Shown piece after piece: positions 15,910 through 23,549 of a stretch of 64,000 nt of DNA. Numbering within the stretch: the stretch's first letter is position 1; each line of letters opens with the position of its first letter. The notes under the pieces are model-generated. The model searched no databases, had not been told where the DNA came from, and saw nothing but the letters and a program-made list of their open reading frames with translations. A program made the translations under genes and the position numbers. This DNA is from an uncultured Flavobacteriaceae bacterium (lineage in GTDB: Bacteria > Bacteroidota > Bacteroidia > Flavobacteriales > Flavobacteriaceae), in contig CANMFQ010000022.1 in the NCBI GenBank assembly GCA_947497145.1, forward strand, positions 1 through 64,000. The letters are read 5' to 3'.

Positions 15910-17241
15910 ATGCAGTTTTTAAAATCGCTCTACATACATCATACATTTTTTAGTTATATCGCCATTTTGGCGGCAAGCTTTATCTTGTCTTATTGGATAC
16001 CACTACTCTACCCAATCACATGGCTTTTAACATTATTGCTATTGGGGCTGTTTTTATTTGATATATACTTACTATACGGTAATAACAAGGGTATTACTGC
16101 AAAACGCAAGCTGCCTCAAAAACTATCAAACAGTGATTTTAATCCTATCAGTCTTAGCTTTCAATCCTTCTACCCTTTTAAGGTTTCGCTTCTAATTATT
16201 GATGAATTGCCTATTCAGTTTCAAAAACGTGATTTTGAGTACCAATACAGTCTTACAAAAGGAGAACAGCAGCAGTTTGAATACACTGTGCGCCCCGTTG
16301 AACGCGGAGAATATGTTTTTGGAAATATTAATATGTATGCTTCGTCACCATTAAAAATTATAAAACGACGCTTTGTTTTTCAAAAAGACCAAATGGTACC
16401 TGTATACCCAAGCATCATACAAATGCAAAAGTATGATTTTTTGGCCATAAGCAATAAAATCACTCAGGTTGGACTAAAAAAAATACGTCGTATAGGAAAT
16501 ACGCAAGAGTTTGAACAGATAAAAGAATATGTAGCAGGTGACGATTTTAGAACCATCAATTGGAAAGCAACAGCCAAGAGTAATCAATTGATGGTAAATC
16601 AATATCAAGATGAAAAATCGCAACCTATTTATAGTATTATTGATACGGGTAGAGTTATGAAAATGCCCTTCAATAATTTAAAGCTACTTGACTACGCTAT
16701 CAATGCCACACTAGCCTTCTCAAATGTTGCTTTAAAAAGGGGAGATAAAACAGGTATGGTTACTTTTTCAAAAAATATTGAAACTCATGTAGGGGCTTTA
16801 CAAAAAATAACACACCTCAACACTATTCTTGAAAAACTCTATGCTATCAATACGGCATTTACCGATTCTGATTTTGGAATGCTCTATGCGCATTTAAAGC
16901 GAAAAGTGAACCACCGTAGCCTGCTATTGTTATATACCAATTTTGAGCATATTTCGGCAATGCGCAGGCAGTTACCTTATTTACTAGCTATTGCGAAAAA
17001 ACATGTTTTAGTTGTTATATTTTTTGAAAACACAGAGCTAGAAGAACTTATTGCTACTGATGCGGAAGACCTTCAATCCATCTACCATAAAACTATCGCT
17101 GAAAAATTTGCCCTAGAAAAACGTCTAATGCAAAAAGAATTACAGCAGTATGGCATACAAACTATTCTCACAAAGCCTGAACATTTAACTATAAACACCA
17201 TCAACAAGTATTTAGAAATTAAAGCAAGAGGTTTGTTGTAG
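15910..17241 (+). CDS. DUF58 domain protein
   Basis: 443 residues. Two membrane segments near the N-terminus (about 13-30 and 33-54) are followed by a beta-rich region. The DUF58 signature comes next: DDFRTINWKATAKSNQLMVN (about 215-234), then a VWA-like strand PIYSIIDTGRVM where the metal-binding DxSxS is replaced by DTG, as is normal for DUF58. It is the standard partner of MoxR ATPases. It starts 3 bases behind the moxR gene and ends the operon; a small AT-rich dyad (AGTTA-TAAT-TAACT, near 17246) follows without a clear T-run. Confidence 0.85.
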   Translation: MQFLKSLYIHHTFFSYIAILAASFILSYWIPLLYPITWLLTLLLLGLFLFDIYLLYGNNKGITAKRKLPQKLSNSDFNPISLSFQSFYPFKVSLLIIDELPIQFQKRDFEYQYSLTKGEQQQFEYTVRPVERGEYVFGNINMYASSPLKIIKRRFVFQKDQMVPVYPSIIQMQKYDFLAISNKITQVGLKKIRRIGNTQEFEQIKEYVAGDDFRTINWKATAKSNQLMVNQYQDEKSQPIYSIIDTGRVMKMPFNNLKLLDYAINATLAFSNVALKRGDKTGMVTFSKNIETHVGALQKITHLNTILEKLYAINTAFTDSDFGMLYAHLKRKVNHRSLLLLYTNFEHISAMRRQLPYLLAIAKKHVLVVIFFENTELEELIATDAEDLQSIYHKTIAEKFALEKRLMQKELQQYGIQTILTKPEHLTINTINKYLEIKARGLL

Positions 17242-17426
17242 TTTGTTAGTTATAATTAACTGCTAAATACAACATTCCTATCACCCTACACACAACATTG
17301 TTACCCGTTGCGTTAACAACAGTAAAATGATAAAAACTTCCTTATCTTTAACACTACTAAACCAATAATTTGATTAATAGTACAGGTATGTGACTATTGT
17401 GACCAAGAGTAAAAATCAACAACCTA

Positions 17427-17864
17427 ATGTTTGGAATAAAAAAACTATTGTTTGGTGAAGAAATAAAAATTAAGACAGATAGTTTTGGTGTTTTTAAAGC
17501 TAGAGTAAAAACTGTCAATCAAAAAAATATTATTTGGACAGGAAAAATAGCATTTAAACAACATGAATTAATTTTGCTGCTCTTAGGTGACTCAAAAGGC
17601 CCTTACAAACATCAATTAAAAACTACCAATCAGATAATTGAAGAATTAGATGCCATTAAAAGTCAAATTGTGGCGTTAATAAATATGAACGTAGACTTAA
17701 AAGATACTTTTCAAAATCAGCACATTTCTCATTTTCGTTTAGCATGCATAAACCCATGGTTAAAAAATGAAACTAGTTACGAATTATCATTTGATTCAAC
17801 TAAAAATGATGAATATATAGGTGCCATTTTAAAAAATGGCATAATATCAGAAGTAACTATGTAA
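17427..17864 (+). CDS. Hypothetical protein
   Basis: 145 residues, soluble, with no signal peptide. It begins MFGIKKLLFGEEIKIKTDSF, continues with beta-type strands (FKARVKTVNQKNIIWTGKI) and a helical middle (about 65-95), and ends in a WLKNETSYELSFDSTKNDEY region. I do not recognise a family. It stands alone, with 185 bases before it and a convergent amidohydrolase gene behind it. In the 146 bases that follow, only a short dyad (TCACCA-T-TGGTGA, about 17931-17943) is seen. Confidence 0.5.
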   Translation: MFGIKKLLFGEEIKIKTDSFGVFKARVKTVNQKNIIWTGKIAFKQHELILLLLGDSKGPYKHQLKTTNQIIEELDAIKSQIVALINMNVDLKDTFQNQHISHFRLACINPWLKNETSYELSFDSTKNDEYIGAILKNGIISEVTM

Positions 17865-18010
17865 GATGAAAAACTATCCCTTAATAACTAAGTATTGGTG
17901 CTATTATGATAGCTATCTGTTCAAAAATAATTTCACCATTGGTGATGGAATTTCGTATTCCTGTTAACAATACTCATTATTTTTAAATCAATTTGCTTTA
18001 AACAACACCA

Positions 18011-19105
18011 TTATTCCAAAGGAAACAGACTCTTATCAAGCTTAGGAATAAGGCGTAATGCATTTTTATAGTACACTTTTTTCAACACCTCATCAGGCAA
18101 ATTTAAACCATACATTGCCCAAAATGCGTGGTATTTTTTGTAATACGGAAAGTACTCATCATCAGACTCTAATACACGAAAATAGGTAGGAAATTCTTTA
18201 GGTTTCCAGCTATCTTTTCCAAAAAGAATACGGTCTTGGTACTTTATAAAAAAGGCTCTGGCATTTTTGGGTTGCCTGCCTAGCTCTGCAATAACGGCTG
18301 CAATACCCACATTCATATTTGGTATTTCATCTAAAAGCGCGCCTAATTTGGCTAGGTTGTTTGCATACCACCCCATATGCGCATTTATAAAATTGGTATT
18401 GGGGTGTTTTTTAAAAACATGGTGTTGCTCATCTATTATTTGTTGCCAAGGTGCTGGGTCGGTCTCAGAACGTTTTCTACGCGGATGTGTTTTAAGCTCC
18501 AACCAACGCTCATTATCACTATCCATAGGGCCCCAAAACGATTTAGGGTCGGCAGCATGTATCAATACGGGAACACCCATTTCGCCACATTTAGCCCAAA
18601 TAGGATCTAGCCGAGGGTCATCAATAGCCAACCGCTTCCCATTTATATCTTTATATCGCAAACCCAAACTTTTATAAATTTTAAGCCCCTTTGCGCCATT
18701 TTTAATATCCTCTTCTAATTGTGCCGTTGCTTTTTCTGTCCACCCTGGCTTTCCTACCCCATCAAAATCTACATTGGCAAAAACCACAAACCTATTGGGA
18801 TAGTTTTTCTTGATGCTCTCAATTTTAGCATTTAAACTACTGCCTGAACCACCGCTTAAATTAACCATAATACCTTCATTAAGCGCATTCATATCAGTGA
18901 CCAATTTCTTAAGGCTTGCTGCATCCATATTACGCTGGTGACTATGCACATCAATAAAGGGATATTTTGCCTTTGTAATTTCCTTTCCGGGCACCACCAA
19001 GGTAGATTTTGGGTTGTAATCTTCAAAACTCATTTCTTGCGCATTCAAGCTCATTACTAATCCTAGTGCTGCAATGCAAACTGTTATTCTTTTAATCTTC
19101 ATCAT
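18011..19105 (-). CDS. Exported amidohydrolase-family protein
   Basis: About 364 residues from the ATG at 19105; a slightly longer reading exists. A signal peptide (KRITVCIAALGLVMSLNAQ) directs it to the periplasm. The amidohydrolase-2 metal site starts at PFIDVHSHQ (HxH). VLIHAADPKSFWGP holds the next conserved His, FINAHMGW the third, and ILFGKDSW the final Asp. The family hydrolyses C-N, C-O or C-C bonds with a divalent metal; the substrate cannot be told from sequence. It is the last gene of a three-gene run (DUF5916 outer-membrane protein, MobA-like transferase, this gene), 61 bases behind the transferase. Confidence 0.8.
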   Translation of the reverse strand: MMKIKRITVCIAALGLVMSLNAQEMSFEDYNPKSTLVVPGKEITKAKYPFIDVHSHQRNMDAASLKKLVTDMNALNEGIMVNLSGGSGSSLNAKIESIKKNYPNRFVVFANVDFDGVGKPGWTEKATAQLEEDIKNGAKGLKIYKSLGLRYKDINGKRLAIDDPRLDPIWAKCGEMGVPVLIHAADPKSFWGPMDSDNERWLELKTHPRRKRSETDPAPWQQIIDEQHHVFKKHPNTNFINAHMGWYANNLAKLGALLDEIPNMNVGIAAVIAELGRQPKNARAFFIKYQDRILFGKDSWKPKEFPTYFRVLESDDEYFPYYKKYHAFWAMYGLNLPDEVLKKVYYKNALRLIPKLDKSLFPLE

Positions 19106-19166
19106 AATATCTTTAATTACCACCTAATGGGTATCATTCAATTGTTATATGTAATACAGGAATGTT

Positions 19167-19787
19167 CTATTCCTCATTCTCACCTGCTTTTAAGAGTTTT
19201 TGATAATCTTCCCAGGTATCAATATCTAAAACCGACCCCGCTTTTGGCGTAAGAGGCAACACCTTATTTTGGTATTTACGAATTATATCCTTCGCTCCAA
19301 AATCTTTGTTTAGCTGTTGCAGTTCTTGATAATAAGCCGCACCAAAAATAGCTGGCACACCACTTCTATTTTTATACTGTGTGGTTACAATCGCATCGGT
19401 ATTGGCTTTCCACGCTTTTAGCATTGTATTAATATGGTTGGCAGTAATAAAAGGCTGGTCAGCCAACATAATTAATGTAGCATCATATTTTTTGCCTTGG
19501 CTTAAAAAAAACTGCATTGCCGTAGTTATGGAACTCCCCAAACCTTTTTGCCAATGGTGATTTTGTAAAACCGTCATTTTCTCAAAAGATATACGCTTTA
19601 TGATTGTTTCATAATGCGCACCCAACACCACATACATACTATCTGCGTCTGATAAGGTTGCCTGCTCCATAGCATTACCTAATAAGGTTGTGCCTTTCCA
19701 AGGTAACAATTGTTTTATACGCTTTCCCATACGGGAGGCGCTTCCTGCAGCAAGTATGACAATGGCTATAGTTGGTTTTTTATCCAT
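19167..19787 (-). CDS. MobA/MocA-like nucleotidyltransferase
   Basis: 206 residues from the ATG at 19787; a TTG six bases upstream is also possible. The N-terminal nucleotide-binding loop AAGSASRMGKRIKQLLPW matches the LAAGxSxRMGxxKxLL signature of the MobA/MocA/IspD nucleotidyltransferase fold. LADQPFI (about 101-107) holds the metal-binding Asp. The RSGVPAIFG and VLDIDTWEDY blocks are typical of the MocA side of the family, which adds a cytidylyl group to the molybdopterin cofactor. No other molybdenum cofactor genes are in view, so the substrate remains open. It starts 11 bases behind the stop of the DUF5916 gene. Confidence 0.75.
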   Translation of the reverse strand: MDKKPTIAIVILAAGSASRMGKRIKQLLPWKGTTLLGNAMEQATLSDADSMYVVLGAHYETIIKRISFEKMTVLQNHHWQKGLGSSITTAMQFFLSQGKKYDATLIMLADQPFITANHINTMLKAWKANTDAIVTTQYKNRSGVPAIFGAAYYQELQQLNKDFGAKDIIRKYQNKVLPLTPKAGSVLDIDTWEDYQKLLKAGENEE

Positions 19788-19798
19788 CAGCAATAATC

Positions 19799-21973
19799 CT
19801 ATTTATTAAACCAATAGGTGAATTTTAAAGTAAGTGCCCATTGTCGGCCTTCAAAAGGTTCTATAAAATAATCATTTGTATACACCAAAAACAAATCAGA
19901 GGCAGGCGCATACCTCCATTGCAACCTAGAATTTACATTCAAATTACCCGTCTGCTCATTGTACTGAAAGAGATTAGCAAAAAACAATTTATTAGTAAAA
20001 GTAATATCAACCTCAGACCCAATAAGCCAAAATTCATTTGTATACCAAGGGGCAGGAAGCCCAATATTGTTGTAATTTAGGTTTGCACTAAGGCTCACAT
20101 AGGGTTGAAATCTGTACCCCAACTCTGTGGTTATACTGGTGCGATTTCCACCTGCATAATAACCTCCAAAACGGGTGTCAATACCATAAGTAAACAAACT
20201 CTGTGGTTTAGATTGGTATCCTACCCCATAAGCATTCCATTGATGCTCAGTACCTGTTTGCAATTTGGTTTTACCCAAACGCGTGGGATCAAAAGGTGTT
20301 AAAAGCGCTACATAATCATCAGCCAAAAAGAAGGTAAGACCACTACGGTTACGAAAATCAATATCATATTTAATATAACTCGTATTATCAGTTCTATTGA
20401 GGTTTTCATCAAAATAATAGCTAGTATTTAAAGTAGGCCCATGACTGAGTATTTTTCCTTTTTTAGGTAGAAACGAATATCCAACAAACCCCTTAAAATT
20501 AATGTATCCATTCCTTGGTACAAAACCCACTTCAGCAGAATAATCCTTTGAAACCCATTGTTCTTCTATACCCCACTTCCAATTTCTATCTTTATATTCA
20601 ATATTGGATGCTAGGGTAAAACCATCACCTTCTTTATCTGGAGAAAAAGATTTTAAGGCAAACGTCTTTCCGCTCCATGCATTATCAGCGGAAGCTAAAT
20701 TGTATTCAACACCTAAATTTCTGTTGTATTGTGGGTATAGGGTACGTAAAGAGTCTGTTTCATCTCTGTAATTAAAAGACTCTTTGTTTACCAGCATCAA
20801 CCCTATACTAGATCGGCTAAACACTTTTCGCTGTAATGAAATGACCCCAAAATTCTGGCTAGGTAGCCCTGTTTCATCAACGGCAGCTGTTTGCATATCC
20901 ATAACGCCTAACCTCCAGTTATTATTTAGATTACCACTTACTCTTGCTCCTGCCTGAATGGGTACACCCAGCCCAATACGCCTTGAGAAAAATGGCCGAA
21001 TAGAGGGATAGCCAAAGTTGGCAAACAAATCTGCATTTTCAAGGAAAAACTGCCTTCTTTCAGGAAAAAACAGCTCAAAACGGTTTAAATTGGTCACTTG
21101 GCGGTCTACCTCTACCTGTGAAAAATCAGGATTTATCGTTACATCAAGATTCAAAGAAGAACTTAAACTCAATTTTACATCGCCCCCTATTTTAAAGTCG
21201 TAATCCACATCCTCATTATTTTCTATATTTTGACTCGCAATAGAAGAAACATAAGGGATAACGGAAAAATTAAGCTTTGGCGAAGGTGGCGGATTATCCC
21301 ATACCAAGGTGCCCGTATAGGCAAGTGACGCAGTTGGAAATTGCCGTGGAATAGGTGTCCAACTCGATTTTTCTGAGGCCTTTAAATCAAGTCTACTAAA
21401 ATTTATTCCCCATTCTGTAACGCCATCCTTATAACGAATTGACTTAAAGGGAACCGCCATTTCAAAAACCCATTTTTTGTCATCACGAGTGGTTTTAGAA
21501 ATCCATTTACTATCCCAATTTAAATCTATCTTGGAGCCGTTGTACATGGTGCCATCCCATTGTGCTCCATAAGCATTTGAACCAAAAGAAAAACCTGTGG
21601 TTTGGTTATTAAAAGAATCTATAAAAAGTAAAAAATTGTCATTCTTGCCAAAAGAAAAATCACGCCGCAACGATTCTACATAATACTCCCCCAACTCACT
21701 GTGGTAAAAGGTGGCGAGCAGATAAATATTTTTATCATCATAGGTCATCCGTATCTCAGTCTGTTCATTAGCAGGACCATCATCATTTGGCAATACCATA
21801 AAAAAGTCTTTAGCTACTTCAGTGGCTTGCCACGCCTTATCATCGCCAACTCCATCAATGACAATGGGCTCAGTAGTTTTTCGAATATGTAATCGAAAAT
21901 CTTCATTCTTTTTTTGCGCACAAACGGAGGATAATACACCTAAAAAAAGTGATACTTGAATTAACTTCTTCAT
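19799..21973 (-). CDS. Outer-membrane protein with CBM9-like N-domain and DUF5916 barrel
   Basis: 724 residues. Signal peptide (about 1-19, ending SVCAQ). Residues about 30-215 form a CBM9-like beta-sandwich (IVIDGVGDDKAWQATEVAKD, then RMTYDDKNIYLLATFYHSE), which in related proteins contacts carbohydrate. The remainder is DUF5916: FSQVEVDRQVTNLNRFELFF and FPERRQFFLENADLF are its diagnostic blocks. A series of alternating hydrophobic/aromatic strands follows, ending in a barrel-type terminal strand (ALTLKFTYWFNK). The DUF5916 part is predicted to be an outer-membrane barrel. Substrate unknown. First gene of a probable three-gene unit with the transferase and amidohydrolase behind it. Confidence 0.82.
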   Translation of the reverse strand: MKKLIQVSLFLGVLSSVCAQKKNEDFRLHIRKTTEPIVIDGVGDDKAWQATEVAKDFFMVLPNDDGPANEQTEIRMTYDDKNIYLLATFYHSELGEYYVESLRRDFSFGKNDNFLLFIDSFNNQTTGFSFGSNAYGAQWDGTMYNGSKIDLNWDSKWISKTTRDDKKWVFEMAVPFKSIRYKDGVTEWGINFSRLDLKASEKSSWTPIPRQFPTASLAYTGTLVWDNPPPSPKLNFSVIPYVSSIASQNIENNEDVDYDFKIGGDVKLSLSSSLNLDVTINPDFSQVEVDRQVTNLNRFELFFPERRQFFLENADLFANFGYPSIRPFFSRRIGLGVPIQAGARVSGNLNNNWRLGVMDMQTAAVDETGLPSQNFGVISLQRKVFSRSSIGLMLVNKESFNYRDETDSLRTLYPQYNRNLGVEYNLASADNAWSGKTFALKSFSPDKEGDGFTLASNIEYKDRNWKWGIEEQWVSKDYSAEVGFVPRNGYINFKGFVGYSFLPKKGKILSHGPTLNTSYYFDENLNRTDNTSYIKYDIDFRNRSGLTFFLADDYVALLTPFDPTRLGKTKLQTGTEHQWNAYGVGYQSKPQSLFTYGIDTRFGGYYAGGNRTSITTELGYRFQPYVSLSANLNYNNIGLPAPWYTNEFWLIGSEVDITFTNKLFFANLFQYNEQTGNLNVNSRLQWRYAPASDLFLVYTNDYFIEPFEGRQWALTLKFTYWFNK

Positions 21974-22204
21974 TCAATCAATAATGGTTTAATACTATCT
22001 AAACAGTCGGTTATAAAGCATGTTAAACGCTAAATTTTAACAATGTACGAAAACACGCTCAAAATTTACCTTAAAAAAATGAAGGTCGAAAGTTATAAAA
22101 ATATAATTCCGATTCTTTAACTATTGTTTAACACTAATGTTTGGGGTATCCTATAATTTATATGAATTTTGTCCGTTTTCAAGGTTGAACCCAAAAATTT
22201 GAAA

Positions 22205-23299
22205 ATGAAGTCATTTAGCATAGTATTTACCTTGATTTTTTCGTTTACCCTAGTTATGTCATGCGGAAAAGCAGATGGAGATGTTAATTTTAAATTAGAC
22301 GATACCGATGATAGTTTGGGAAAAGGAACCACCGTTGATGAATGTCTAGGTTTTGGAGAAAGTACGTTAGTACTATCCATACAAGAACAATACACCACTT
22401 TACCCGGTAAAATATCTATCTTATTTAAAGTATCTGATACTGACGGAAATCCGGTTTCTGGTTTAAATGCTGACCAATTTACCATTTATGAGCAAGGTAG
22501 AAATGATGATTGCTTTAATACGATTTCTACTTCGGAATCACAGGCGCGTATTTCACCAAATTCGCAAATATTTGCGACCAATACCCTACTGGTTTTAGAT
22601 TTAAGTAATAGTGTATTGAGCAGTAGCTTGGAAGAGCTTAAAACTGCAAGCACCAGCTTTGTTGATAATGTAATGCCAGCCACTACACAACCTTCGTATA
22701 AAATGGCTATCTATTGGTTTGATGGTGAAAATGAGTTGCACGAATTACACGAACTAACGGCTAGCAAAGACGAACTTAAAGAAGCTATTGCCGGCATCTC
22801 TTCTGATATAAGCAATGACCCTTCAACTGATTTATACGGCGCTGTTATAAAATCGACTGATATTGCTACCCAAGTACTTAATGCGAGTACAGAAGATGAT
22901 AAAATAGGCGCTGCATCGGTAGTTATTTTTACTGATGGTACAGATCAAGCTTCTCGTTTTACCAGAGTTGATGCGCAAAAGAAGGTTGATGAAGCCAATT
23001 CAAATATTACATTTTTCACCATAGGCCTTGGTAGCGAAATAGACACCGAAGTACTTAGTGCCTTAGGAAAAACACACAGTGTTTTTGCAGGTAATAAAGA
23101 GGAATTAGAAACCACCTTTAACGAAATATCTGAGCGTGTTTCGCAGCAAGCAAACAGTTTTTATCTCTTTGAATATTGTAGTCCAAAAAGAGATGGCAGT
23201 GGTGAAAATAATTTAGCTATACGATTAAGAGACGGTAGTCGTGAAGGGGCAGTACAAACCAAATTTAATGCCACTGGCTTTACCGGCGGCTGTGAATAA
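22205..23299 (+). CDS. VWA-domain lipoprotein
   Basis: 364 residues from the ATG at 22205; an upstream in-frame ATG at 22169 would add 12 residues in front of a complete signal peptide, so it is rejected. The lipobox is VMSC. A short acidic linker and an Ig-like strand region (KISILFKVSDTDGNPVSG) precede a von Willebrand A domain (about 130-315) with the MIDAS motif LDLSNS (DxSxS) and the later VIFTDGTD. Such proteins usually mediate metal-dependent protein-protein contacts at the cell surface. It stands alone, divergent from the DUF5916 gene, and is followed by a strong terminator. Confidence 0.8.
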   Translation: MKSFSIVFTLIFSFTLVMSCGKADGDVNFKLDDTDDSLGKGTTVDECLGFGESTLVLSIQEQYTTLPGKISILFKVSDTDGNPVSGLNADQFTIYEQGRNDDCFNTISTSESQARISPNSQIFATNTLLVLDLSNSVLSSSLEELKTASTSFVDNVMPATTQPSYKMAIYWFDGENELHELHELTASKDELKEAIAGISSDISNDPSTDLYGAVIKSTDIATQVLNASTEDDKIGAASVVIFTDGTDQASRFTRVDAQKKVDEANSNITFFTIGLGSEIDTEVLSALGKTHSVFAGNKEELETTFNEISERVSQQANSFYLFEYCSPKRDGSGENNLAIRLRDGSREGAVQTKFNATGFTGGCE

Positions 23300-23330
23300 A
23301 ACAGCTTTTATAGAAAACTTAAGATAGTAA

Positions 23331-23357
23331 AAAACACTCCATTTGGGGTGTTTTTTT
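23331..23357 (+). terminator. Rho-independent terminator after VWA lipoprotein
   Basis: Stem AACACTCC / GGGGTGTT (one G-T wobble) with loop ATTT, followed by seven T residues. It lies 32 bases behind the stop codon. Confidence 0.85.
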
Positions 23358-23549
23358 GCTTTTGGAAATAAGGAAGGGTACAAAACCCTTTTGCCAAAAG
23401 AAAAAACGACACATCTTGCTCAAGGGGGCATAACCAAAACTTAACTACTTTAAAAAGACAGTTCCCTAATTAAAACTAGTCGTTCCCTCACTTGCTGTAT
23501 TTCATCTTAACAAACATCATTAGTTTCGTGTAAATCAACCACCAGCATC

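Noticed and set aside
22169-22204. Earlier ATG of the VWA lipoprotein
   Set aside because: It would place 12 polar residues in front of a complete lipoprotein signal peptide.
23461-23549. Promoter search before the plugless barrel gene
   Set aside because: TTG (23492) and TAGTTTCG (23521) are spaced 26 bases apart and the second has a mismatch, so I did not list it.
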